Both the position numbers and the translations under genes were made by a program. Positions 1-5,245 of a DNA stretch of 5,245 nucleotides are shown piece by piece (the first letter of the stretch is position 1; each line of letters begins with the position of its first letter). The notes beneath the pieces were generated by a model. The model was not told the origin of the DNA and searched no databases. It saw only the letters and a program-made list of their open reading frames with translations. The DNA comes from Hydrogenophaga sp. (GTDB lineage Bacteria > Pseudomonadota > Gammaproteobacteria > Burkholderiales > Burkholderiaceae_C), in assembly GCA_021154985.1 (NCBI GenBank), contig JAJNQE010000171.1:1-5245 (forward strand). Direction: 5' to 3'.

Positions 1-269
1 CTGTAGACGAAGACCAGGCGTCCATTGATCATGCCGTAGCCGGTGACCACGCCATCGCCCGGGATCTTGTTGTCCTGCATGCCGAAGTCGGTGCAACGGT
101 GCTCCACGAACATGTCCCACTCTTCAAAGGTGCCTTCGTCGAGCAACACCTCCAGCCGCTCGCGCGCGCTCAGCTTGCCTTTGGCGTGCTGCGCGGCTAT
201 GCGTTTTTCCCCACCGCCCAGTCGGGCAGCAGCGCGTTTTTCTTCGAGTTGTTGAAGGATGTCTTGCAT
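1..269 (-). CDS. pccB: Propionyl-CoA carboxylase beta subunit, N-terminal part (cut by window edge)
   Basis: This is the carboxyltransferase subunit of biotin-dependent propionyl-CoA carboxylase, which moves CO2 from carboxybiotin to propionyl-CoA to give (S)-methylmalonyl-CoA in the cytoplasm. Only the first 89 codons are present; family members are about 510 residues. The visible part has the family's opening: a charged helix (MQDILQQLEEKRAAARLGGG), then GKLSARERLEVLLDEGTFEE at residues 31-50, then DNKIPGDGVVTGYGMINGR at 66-84, the start of the crotonase-like fold. The ATG at 269-267 has GGAG (282-279) nine bases upstream, which supports this start. It follows meaB after 29 bases on the same strand, so it is probably the third gene of the operon, with the alpha subunit expected beyond the window. 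A related acyl-CoA or methylcrotonyl-CoA carboxylase is possible from so short a fragment, but the mutase and MeaB neighbours favour propionyl-CoA. The assignment rests on recognised family sequence. Confidence 0.9.
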   Translation of the reverse strand, partial: MQDILQQLEEKRAAARLGGGEKRIAAQHAKGKLSARERLEVLLDEGTFEEWDMFVEHRCTDFGMQDNKIPGDGVVTGYGMINGRLVFVY

Positions 270-278
270 GGTTTCGTT

Positions 279-282
279 CTCC
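279..282 (-). promoter_or_regulatory. Shine-Dalgarno GGAG for pccB
   Basis: GGAG on the minus strand sits nine bases before the ATG at 269-267, in the 29-base gap after the meaB stop. It decides the pccB start and shows that this gene has its own initiation site although it is probably co-transcribed with meaB. Confidence 0.6.
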
Positions 283-298
283 AAGGAAAGCTTGAAAT

Positions 299-1303
299 TC
301 AGTCGAAGAGGTCGAGCAGCCGGCGTGCTGCGGTGCTGGCGGGCAAAGTGCCGGCCAGCACTCGTTGGCTGGTGTCGTCCAGTGCGGCTCGCACCTGCGG
401 ATGCGCGCGAAAACGTTGTTTGAGGCCCGCGTCGATGCGTTCCCACATCCAGGCGCGGGCCTGCTGTTGACGACGCGTGGTGAGCTGCCTGCTGGCAACC
501 TGCAGTTCGCGAAAACGCGAGACCTCCGCCCAGAAGGCGTCGACGCCGCGTCCCAGCAAGGCGCTGAGCTGAATCACCTGCGGATGCCACACCGCGTCGT
601 TGTGATGCGCGTGTTCCGGGTGGCCTTGCAGCCCCAGCAGTCGCAACGACGAAGTGATCTGCGCCCGCGCGCGCGTTGCGGCGTCGGGGTCGATATCGGC
701 CTTGTTGATGACCACCAGGTCGGCCAGCTCCATCACGCCCTTCTTGATCGCCTGCAAGTCGTCGCCGGCGTTGGGCAACTGCATGAGCACGAACATGTCG
801 GTCATGCCGCTCACCGCCGTCTCGCTCTGGCCCACGCCCACAGTCTCGACGATCACCACGTCATACCCCGCCGCCTCGCAGACCAACATGGCCTCGCGGG
901 TTTTCTCGGCCACGCCGCCCAGCGTGCCACTGCTCGGGCTCGGGCGGATGTAGGCCTGCTCGTGCACCGACAGCTTTTCCATGCGCGTCTTGTCGCCCAG
1001 GATCGAGCCGCCCGAGACCGTGCTGGACGGGTCCACCGTGAGCACGGCAACGCGATGGCCTTTGTCAATGAGGTAGCGCCCCAGCGCTTCGATGAAGGTG
1101 CTCTTGCCCACGCCCGGCACGCCGCTGATACCCAGGCGGAAGGCCTTGCCGGTGTGGGGCAGCAAGGCGGTGAGCAGCTCGTCGCCCTGCGCGCGGTGGT
1201 CGGCTCGGGTGGATTCGAGCAGCGTGATGGCCTTGGCCATGGCACGGCGCTGCCCGGCAGGCTCGCCGTGCAAGACGCCTTGCAGCAGCGCCGAAGGAAT
1301 CAC
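299..1303 (-). CDS. meaB: Methylmalonyl-CoA mutase-associated G-protein chaperone MeaB (ArgK/MMAA family)
   Basis: This 334-residue P-loop GTPase belongs to the MeaB/MMAA family (SIMIBI class). The family binds methylmalonyl-CoA mutase, gates adenosylcobalamin loading and protects the enzyme from inactivation. Visible motifs are the Walker A loop GVPGVGKST at residues 61-69, VDPSS at 90-94 with its metal-binding aspartate, the switch/G3 segment VETVGVGQSE at 152-161, the guanine-specificity NKAD at 200-203 and SALLGRG (G5-like) at 247-253. Length is typical of the family and no key residue is missing. The start codon is GTG (1303-1301), overlapping the mutase TGA in a GTGA arrangement. AAGAAGG (1317-1311) lies seven bases upstream inside the mutase coding sequence, and the N-terminus (LLQGVLHGE...RRAMAKAITLLES) matches the usual family start, so the internal Met22 is less likely. 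The overlap suggests translational coupling, which would suit a chaperone made alongside its client. Older databases call this family ArgK (LAO/AO transport kinase); that name is misleading here. Confidence 0.96.
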   Translation of the reverse strand: MIPSALLQGVLHGEPAGQRRAMAKAITLLESTRADHRAQGDELLTALLPHTGKAFRLGISGVPGVGKSTFIEALGRYLIDKGHRVAVLTVDPSSTVSGGSILGDKTRMEKLSVHEQAYIRPSPSSGTLGGVAEKTREAMLVCEAAGYDVVIVETVGVGQSETAVSGMTDMFVLMQLPNAGDDLQAIKKGVMELADLVVINKADIDPDAATRARAQITSSLRLLGLQGHPEHAHHNDAVWHPQVIQLSALLGRGVDAFWAEVSRFRELQVASRQLTTRRQQQARAWMWERIDAGLKQRFRAHPQVRAALDDTSQRVLAGTLPASTAARRLLDLFD

Positions 1304-3468
1304 CCGAGCGCCTTCTTGATCTGCTCCAGCACATCCTTCGCACTGGCCGGAATCGGTGTGCCCGGGCCGTAGATGCCCTTGACGCCGGCCTCATAGAGCA
1401 TCTCGTAGTCCTGGCGCGGGATCACACCGCCGACGAACACAATGATGTCATCCGCACCCTGCTTCTTCAGTTCGGCAATGATGGCTGGCACCAGCGTCTT
1501 GTGGCCGGCGGCCAGCGTTGAAACACCGACGGCGTGCACATCGTTCTCGATCGCCTGGCGCGCGCACTCTTCGGGCGTCTGGAACAGCGGACCCATGTCC
1601 ACGTCGAAACCCAGATCGGCAAACGCGGTGGCCACCACCTTGGCGCCGCGGTCGTGGCCGTCCTGGCCGAGTTTGCTGATCATCACGCGCGGGCGTCGGC
1701 CCTGCGCTTCGGCGAAGGCATTGATCTCGGTCTTGAGGGCGTCCCAGCCCTCGGCGGAATCGTAGGCAGCTGCGTACACACCGGTCACCTTTTGCGTGTC
1801 GGCGCGGTGGCGCCCAAAAACCTTTTCCAGCGCGTCGCTCACCTCGCCCACGGTGGCGCGCAGGCGCATGGCCTTGATGGACAGATCGAGCAGGTTGCCC
1901 TCGCCACTGTCGGCGGCGTCGGTCAGTGCATCCAGCGCGGCCTGCACCTTTGCCGTGTCGCGCGTGGCCTTGATCTTCTGAAGCCGCGCGATCTGCCCGT
2001 CGCGCACCGCCACGTTGTCGATGTCGCGCGCCTCGATCGCGTCTTCTGTCTTGAGCTTGTACTTGTTGACGCCGACGATCACGTCCTTGCCCGAGTCGAT
2101 GCGCGCCTGCTTCTCGGCCGCAGCCGCCTCGATCTTTAGCTTGGCCCAGCCGCTGTCGACTGCCTTGGTCATGCCGCCCATGGCCTCGACTTCTTCGATG
2201 ATGGCCCAGGCCTTGTCGGCCATGTCCTGCGTGAGGCTCTCCATCATGTAGCTGCCGGCCCAGGGGTCGACCACGTTGGTGATGTGGGTCTCTTCCTGAA
2301 TGATCAGCTGCGTGTTGCGCGCAATGCGGGCGCTGAATTCGGTGGGCAGCGCGATGGCTTCGTCGAACGAGTTCGTGTGCAGCGACTGCGTGCCGCCGAA
2401 CACCGCCGCCATGGCTTCGATGGTGGTGCGCACCACGTTGTTGTAGGGGTCCTGCTCGGTGAGGCTCCAGCCCGAGGTCTGGCAGTGGGTGCGCAGCATC
2501 AGGCTCTTGGGGTTCTTCGCGTTGAAGCCCTTCATGATGCGCGTCCACAGCAGGCGGGCTGCGCGCATCTTGGCGATTTCCAGGTAGAAGTTCATGCCGA
2601 TCGCCCAGAAGAACGAGAGGCGCCCGGCGAAGGCGTCCACATCCATGCCCTTGGCAATGGCGGTCTTCACATACTCCTGGCCGTCGGCCAGCGTGAAGGC
2701 GAGTTCCAGCGCCTGGTTGGCGCCGGCTTCCTGCATGTGATACCCCGAGATCGAGATCGAGTTGAACTTGGGCATGTGGCCGGCCGTGTACTCGATGATG
2801 TCGCCGATGATCTTCATGCTCGGCTCGGGCGGGTAGATGTAGGTGTTGCGAACCATGAACTCCTTGAGGATGTCGTTCTGGATCGTTCCACTCAGCTGGT
2901 CCTGCGCCACGCCCTGCTCTTCGGCCGCCACCACGTAGCCCGCGAGCACCGGCAACACCGCGCCGTTCATGGTCATGGACACACTCACCTTGTCCAGCGG
3001 GATCTGGTCGAACAGGATCTTCATGTCCTCCACGCTGTCGATGGCCACACCCGCCTTGCCCACGTCGCCCGTCACGCGCGGGTGGTCGCTGTCGTAGCCG
3101 CGGTGGGTGGCGAGGTCGAACGCCACCGACACGCCCTGCCCGCCCGCGGCCAGCGCCTTGCGGTAGAAGGCGTTGCTTTCTTCGGCGGTGGAGAAGCCGG
3201 CGTATTGCCGGATCGTCCACGGGCGCACCGCGTACATGGTGGCCTGCGGGCCGCGAATGAAGGGCTCAAAGCCCGGCAGTGTGTTGGTGTGCGGCAGACC
3301 CGCCGTGTCTTGCGCGGTGTACAGCGGCTTGACGCGGATGCCGTCGGGCGTGACCCAGTCCAGCGCGCCGAGGTCGCCACCGGGCGCCGACTTCTGCGCG
3401 GCCTTGGCCCAGGCTTCGAGGGGAACGGTGGGGAATTCAGGCGCGGTATCGGGCGTTTTGAAGCTCAT
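1300..3468 (-). CDS. scpA: Methylmalonyl-CoA mutase, adenosylcobalamin-dependent
   Basis: This 722-residue single-chain mutase converts (R)-methylmalonyl-CoA to succinyl-CoA by a radical rearrangement using adenosylcobalamin, feeding propionate-derived carbon into the TCA cycle. The substrate-binding TIM-barrel domain covers roughly residues 40-560 and includes RPWTIRQYAGFSTAEESN (82-99) and SGYHMQEAG (241-249). The C-terminal B12-binding domain (about 592-722) has the base-off, His-on motif DGHDRG at 603-608 with His605 as the axial cobalt ligand, followed by VGVSTL (647-652) and FVGGVIP (678-684). Tyr89, Arg207, Tyr243 and His244 match the catalytic positions known from Propionibacterium mutase. 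Tyr89 and Arg207 argue against isobutyryl-CoA mutase, which has Phe and Gln there. The ATG at 3468-3466 gives the normal N-terminus, although the C-rich leader before it has no Shine-Dalgarno. It is the first gene of the minus-strand operon and diverges from the GntR regulator. The symbols mutA, mcmA, mmdA and sbm are also used for this family. Confidence 0.97.
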   Translation of the reverse strand: MSFKTPDTAPEFPTVPLEAWAKAAQKSAPGGDLGALDWVTPDGIRVKPLYTAQDTAGLPHTNTLPGFEPFIRGPQATMYAVRPWTIRQYAGFSTAEESNAFYRKALAAGGQGVSVAFDLATHRGYDSDHPRVTGDVGKAGVAIDSVEDMKILFDQIPLDKVSVSMTMNGAVLPVLAGYVVAAEEQGVAQDQLSGTIQNDILKEFMVRNTYIYPPEPSMKIIGDIIEYTAGHMPKFNSISISGYHMQEAGANQALELAFTLADGQEYVKTAIAKGMDVDAFAGRLSFFWAIGMNFYLEIAKMRAARLLWTRIMKGFNAKNPKSLMLRTHCQTSGWSLTEQDPYNNVVRTTIEAMAAVFGGTQSLHTNSFDEAIALPTEFSARIARNTQLIIQEETHITNVVDPWAGSYMMESLTQDMADKAWAIIEEVEAMGGMTKAVDSGWAKLKIEAAAAEKQARIDSGKDVIVGVNKYKLKTEDAIEARDIDNVAVRDGQIARLQKIKATRDTAKVQAALDALTDAADSGEGNLLDLSIKAMRLRATVGEVSDALEKVFGRHRADTQKVTGVYAAAYDSAEGWDALKTEINAFAEAQGRRPRVMISKLGQDGHDRGAKVVATAFADLGFDVDMGPLFQTPEECARQAIENDVHAVGVSTLAAGHKTLVPAIIAELKKQGADDIIVFVGGVIPRQDYEMLYEAGVKGIYGPGTPIPASAKDVLEQIKKALG
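1304..1317 (-). promoter_or_regulatory. Ribosome binding site for the GTG start of meaB
   Basis: On the minus strand AAGAAGG (1317-1311) is followed by a seven-base spacer and GTG at 1303-1301. It lies within the last codons of the mutase gene. It supports the GTG as the real start of meaB and fits translational coupling across the GTGA junction. The match to the consensus is good but not perfect, so the assignment is inferred from position. Confidence 0.55.
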
Positions 3469-3506
3469 GGCGGGCGGTGGTGTGAATGTCTCGGATCGGC
3501 CGGGAT

Positions 3507-3512
3507 TTTATA
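3507..3512 (-). promoter_or_regulatory. Candidate -10 box for the mutase operon
   Basis: TATAAA on the minus strand (overlapping GATATA at 3514-3509) resembles a sigma-70 -10 element. It would place the transcript start near 3500 and give a leader of about 32 bases before the mutase ATG. No convincing -35 hexamer is found 16-18 bases upstream (TCTGCA at 17), so the promoter may need an activator or be weak. It adjoins the candidate operator. Confidence 0.3.
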
Positions 3513-3531
3513 TCATTCATAATTATTGATG
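3512..3531. promoter_or_regulatory. Candidate operator: imperfect palindrome in the divergent promoter region
   Basis: The 95-base gap between the divergent mutase and GntR genes has an AT-rich core. Within it ATAATTAT (3519-3526) is a perfect 8-bp palindrome. It extends to CAT-NN-ATAATTAT-NN-ATG at 3514-3531, 14 of 18 positions symmetric. A second overlapping register, ATCA...TGAT at 3512-3530, is 14 of 18 symmetric about position 3521. It lies between candidate -10 boxes for the two directions, where a dimeric GntR/FCD repressor would be well placed to act on both genes. FCD regulators commonly bind short palindromes near their own gene. That this protein binds this site is inference. A weaker alternative, TTG-N7-CAA at 3543-3555, overlaps the gntR -10 box. 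Confidence 0.45.
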
Positions 3532-3556
3532 CAGAATATTCCTTGCGACTTACAAT
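3526..3556 (+). promoter_or_regulatory. Candidate promoter of the GntR regulator gene
   Basis: TTGATG (3526-3531) and TACAAT (3551-3556, five of six to TATAAT) are separated by 19 bases, longer than the preferred 17. The -10-like box ends seven bases before the ATG at 3564, so transcription would start at or next to the start codon. The -35 part overlaps the candidate operator, consistent with autoregulation. Sequence resemblance is the only support. Confidence 0.3.
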
Positions 3557-3563
3557 CCCGCCC

Positions 3564-4199
3564 ATGTCTGCCCTGTCCCTCGCACCCCGCGCCCTTTACG
3601 AAGAAGTAGCCGAACTGCTGCGCCAGCGCATCTTCCAGCGCGAGCTGGAGCCCGGCAGCTGGATCGACGAACTCAAGCTCGCCGAGGAATACGGCATAAG
3701 CCGCACGCCCCTGCGCGAGGCCCTCAAGGTGCTCGCCGCCGAAGGGCTGGTCACCATGAAGGTGCGGCGAGGCGCCTACGTGACCGAAGTGTCCGAGAAA
3801 GACCTGGCCGACGTCTACCACCTGCTCTCACTGCTCGAATCCGACGCCGCGGGCGTGGTGGCCGAACGTGCCACCGACGCCGAACTGGCCGAGCTCCAAA
3901 CTCTGCATGACGCGCTGGAAGCCGCTGTGCACGAGCGCGACCGCTTCTTCGCGCTCAACGAACAATTTCACATGCGCGTGCTCGAACTCGCGCGCAACCG
4001 CTGGCGCGAACAAATGGTGGCCGACCTGCGCAAGGTCATGAAGCTCAACCGCCACAACTCGCTGCTCAAGACCGGGCGTATCGAAGAATCGCTGGCCGAG
4101 CACCGCGCCATCGTGCAGGCACTGGCCGAGCGAAACGCAACGCTGGCCGTGCAACGCATGCGAGAGCATTTCCAAAGCGGCCTGGAAGCCGCCGCCTGA
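3564..4199 (+). CDS. GntR-family transcriptional regulator, FCD subfamily
   Basis: This 211-residue cytoplasmic DNA-binding protein is probably the regulator of the adjacent propionyl-CoA operon. An N-terminal winged helix-turn-helix covers residues 9-75: LYEEVAELLRQRIFQRELEPG, then DELKLAEEYGISRTPLREALKVLAAEGLV with the recognition helix at about 46-58, then the wing KVRRGAYVTEV at 66-76. An all-helical FCD ligand domain covers about 80-205. Its expected metal-binding positions read Asn132 and His136 (LNEQFH), His180 (AEHRAI) and His202 (REHFQ); the first is often Asp in relatives. The length is typical. I chose the ATG at 3564 because the family starts just before the first helix. An in-frame ATG at 3486 would add 26 unrelated residues translated from the AT-rich control region. 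The stop lies in a hairpin shared with the convergent hydrolase gene. Regulation of the operon is inferred from divergent position. The ligand is unknown; a propionate-pathway acid or acyl-CoA is a guess. Confidence 0.93.
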   Translation: MSALSLAPRALYEEVAELLRQRIFQRELEPGSWIDELKLAEEYGISRTPLREALKVLAAEGLVTMKVRRGAYVTEVSEKDLADVYHLLSLLESDAAGVVAERATDAELAELQTLHDALEAAVHERDRFFALNEQFHMRVLELARNRWREQMVADLRKVMKLNRHNSLLKTGRIEESLAEHRAIVQALAERNATLAVQRMREHFQSGLEAAA

Positions 4200-4217
4200 G
4201 CGCCGGCCGACGCTCAG
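4196..4217. terminator. Shared hairpin containing both convergent stop codons (possible bidirectional terminator)
   Basis: CTGAGCG (4196-4202) and CGCTCAG (4211-4217) form a perfect 7-bp stem around an eight-base GC-rich loop. The TGA of the GntR gene (4197-4199) is in one arm and the stop of the hydrolase gene (4216-4214, minus strand) is in the other. No T tract follows on either strand, so it is not a classical intrinsic terminator. It could still protect 3' ends or help separate the convergent transcripts. Confidence 0.4.
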
Positions 4218-5107
4218 CCCCAGAAAGGGTCGAGCTTGTCGGTGAACGCGGCCAGATCTTCGAAATACGGCAAGGCCCCGCCCTCGATGGCGTGGAACTG
4301 CCAGTTGGGCCGCTGCTCCACCGTCACCCGACCCTGGTAGTCGGTGAAATCACCCCGCGTGGCCATGCTCACCCACACCGGACAGGTGATGGCCTCGTAC
4401 AAGGTGTTGATGTCCCGGCTGAACATGCCGGCGGCCACAAAGTGCAGCGGCGCAAAGCGCGCGCCGGGCTGGCGCGTGGTGATGACCGCATAACGCCAGA
4501 GCGCCTCATCGATGCGTTTGGAGCCCCAGGTGCGCTCCAGAAAATAGCGGATGACGGAAGGCCGTGTCAGGTTGCGGTAGATGCCGTCGGACCAGACCGA
4601 CCACGACAGGATCTTGTGCAACCAGCCCTGGTACAGCGTGCTGCCCGCTGGCCCGTAGCGCCGCTTGGGCCCGCTGAAACCGGTGGGGCTCACCAGCGCC
4701 AGGCGCCGCACGGTGTGGGGCGCCTCCTGCTGCGCGCGCACCACGAATTCGCTCGCCAGCGACACACCCAGCAGATCGATGGCGTCCACCCCATGGGCCT
4801 GACGCATGTGCGCGATCAGCGCGTGGATCGCATCGGTCATGAGTCGCGGCGTGTAGACCCGGTCGCTGCGTTCGGAGAAACCGAAGCCCGGCAGATCGAT
4901 CGCGTACACCGCGCGGCGACGGCGGCAGTGCTCGAACATCGGCACCACCTCGGCCACCGACCCCGCCGCGTTCACGCTGTGCACCAGCAGCACCGGCGGC
5001 AGGTTCGCGGCGCCCGACTGGGGCCAGGCCCGGTAGGCGCTCACACGCCCGACCGGTGTGTCGATCTCGAAGCGTTCGGCGTCCAGCGCCGGGGGCAATG
5101 CAGACAT
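4214..5107 (-). CDS. Alpha/beta-hydrolase-fold protein lacking the usual catalytic histidine
   Basis: This 297-residue protein has no evident signal peptide or membrane segment. Numbered from the ATG at 5107, it shows the core of the alpha/beta-hydrolase fold: PPVLLVHSVN (37-46, the oxyanion-loop region), VYAIDLPGFGFSERSD (67-82), the nucleophile elbow DLLGVSLASEF (111-121) with Ser116 in G-x-S-x-A rather than G-x-S-x-G, a cap region (about 145-235), and PVWVSMATRGDFTDY (243-257) with Asp253 at the acid position. The C-terminal segment normally carrying the catalytic histidine (GH-x-P-x-x-E) reads GGALPYFED (276-284), with alanine in its place. From memory, related proteobacterial proteins also read GALP-x-FE, so this may be a family trait. 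ATG 5107 is preferred because AAGG (5116-5113) lies five bases upstream. A TTG at 5173 would add 22 residues and overlap the upstream gene. The substrate is unknown. It follows an unidentified gene and has no visible tie to propionate metabolism. Confidence 0.85.
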   Translation of the reverse strand: MSALPPALDAERFEIDTPVGRVSAYRAWPQSGAANLPPVLLVHSVNAAGSVAEVVPMFEHCRRRRAVYAIDLPGFGFSERSDRVYTPRLMTDAIHALIAHMRQAHGVDAIDLLGVSLASEFVVRAQQEAPHTVRRLALVSPTGFSGPKRRYGPAGSTLYQGWLHKILSWSVWSDGIYRNLTRPSVIRYFLERTWGSKRIDEALWRYAVITTRQPGARFAPLHFVAAGMFSRDINTLYEAITCPVWVSMATRGDFTDYQGRVTVEQRPNWQFHAIEGGALPYFEDLAAFTDKLDPFWG

Positions 5108-5132
5108 GGTGGCCTTGGTGAATGAGATGGCG

Positions 5133-5243
5133 TCAGGCCACCGGGGCGGGCGATCGCTGGGCTTCGACTTCAATGCTCTCTTGCGTCATGGCCCACACCT
5201 CGCGTGGTGGCAAGGGCTTCAAGCGGTGGTCGCTCCAGATCTG
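5133..5243 (-). CDS. C-terminal end of an unidentified protein (cut by window edge)
   Basis: An open frame enters from the right edge and ends at TGA (5135-5133), giving 36 residues: QIWSDHRLKPLPPREVWAMT followed by a short acidic stretch and an Ala/Pro-rich end (SPAPVA). It has the composition of a real protein C-terminus, and the stop lies 25 bases before the hydrolase ATG on the same strand, typical of adjacent genes in one operon. A second frame is also open from the edge as far as about 5170, so the choice rests on protein-like composition and spacing. I do not recognise the family. Confidence 0.5.
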   Translation of the reverse strand, partial: QIWSDHRLKPLPPREVWAMTQESIEVEAQRSPAPVA

Positions 5244-5245
5244 GC

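Noticed and set aside
365..1372. 335-codon plus-strand open frame opposite meaB.
   Set aside because: It is antisense to a complete MeaB with intact GTPase motifs and shows no recognisable domain.
1534..2139. 201-codon plus-strand open frame opposite the B12-binding end of the mutase.
   Set aside because: Shadow frame with no recognisable domain and no plausible context.
1448..3220. 590-codon minus-strand open frame inside the mutase gene.
   Set aside because: It is a shifted frame of the mutase. The protein is Arg/Gly/His-rich and low in complexity, while the mutase frame holds every catalytic residue.
2284..3522. Long open frame (412 codons) on the plus strand opposite the mutase gene.
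   Set aside because: It is antisense to a fully supported mutase. Its His/Arg/Val-rich composition with no domain is typical of a reverse-frame shadow in GC-rich DNA.
3486..3563. N-terminal extension of the GntR protein from an upstream in-frame ATG.
   Set aside because: The extra 26 residues would be translated from the AT-rich control region and do not resemble the start of GntR/FCD proteins. The ATG at 3564 gives the family-typical start.
3469..3563. Cobalamin riboswitch ahead of the B12-dependent mutase.
   Set aside because: The gap is only 95 bases, shared with a divergent gene, and too short for a cobalamin aptamer. I see no B12-box-like sequence.
4292..5125. 277-codon plus-strand open frame opposite the hydrolase gene.
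   Set aside because: The Arg/His/Gly-rich composition without domains marks a shadow. The minus-strand frame shows clear alpha/beta-hydrolase motifs.
5108..5173. Extended hydrolase start at TTG 5173.
   Set aside because: It would overlap the upstream gene by 41 bases and add a Pro/Lys-rich tail unlike the fold. The ATG at 5107 has a plausible ribosome site.

Overview
The window is GC-rich bacterial chromosome, roughly 60-65% G+C by eye. Protein sequences and gene order suggest a betaproteobacterium of the Burkholderiales, possibly Comamonadaceae. That placement comes from remembered similarity, not a search. I see no RNA genes, insertion sequences, CRISPR arrays or integration marks.

Positions 1-3468, all on the minus strand, hold a propionyl-CoA catabolic operon. 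Read in the direction of transcription it is methylmalonyl-CoA mutase (3468 to 1300, complete), the MeaB/ArgK-type G-protein chaperone (1303 to 299, complete, GTGA overlap with the mutase stop), and the start of the propionyl-CoA carboxylase beta subunit (269 to 1, cut by the window edge). Together these cover carboxylation of propionyl-CoA, adenosylcobalamin-dependent rearrangement of methylmalonyl-CoA to succinyl-CoA, and protection of the B12 enzyme. The biotin-carrying carboxylase alpha subunit would be expected beyond position 1. No methylmalonyl-CoA epimerase is visible.

Positions 3469-3563 form a short divergent control region with an AT-rich core (about 3505-3556) that contrasts with its surroundings. 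It contains an imperfect palindrome around ATAATTAT and -10-like boxes facing both ways. A GntR-family regulator of the FCD (FadR C-terminal) subfamily (3564-4199, plus strand) is divergent from the operon and is its likely local regulator. Its ATG has no Shine-Dalgarno, and the best -10 box lies so close to it that the mRNA may be leaderless.

Positions 4196-4217 hold a 7-bp perfect hairpin containing the stop codons of two convergent genes. Beyond it, on the minus strand, is an alpha/beta-hydrolase-fold protein (5107 to 4214) that keeps the serine elbow and an aspartate but has alanine where the catalytic histidine normally sits. The last 36 codons of an unidentified gene (5243 to 5133) lie just upstream of it in the same direction.

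Most of the window is a well-understood pathway. The less ordinary parts are the divergent control region, the histidine-less hydrolase and the hairpin shared by two stop codons.
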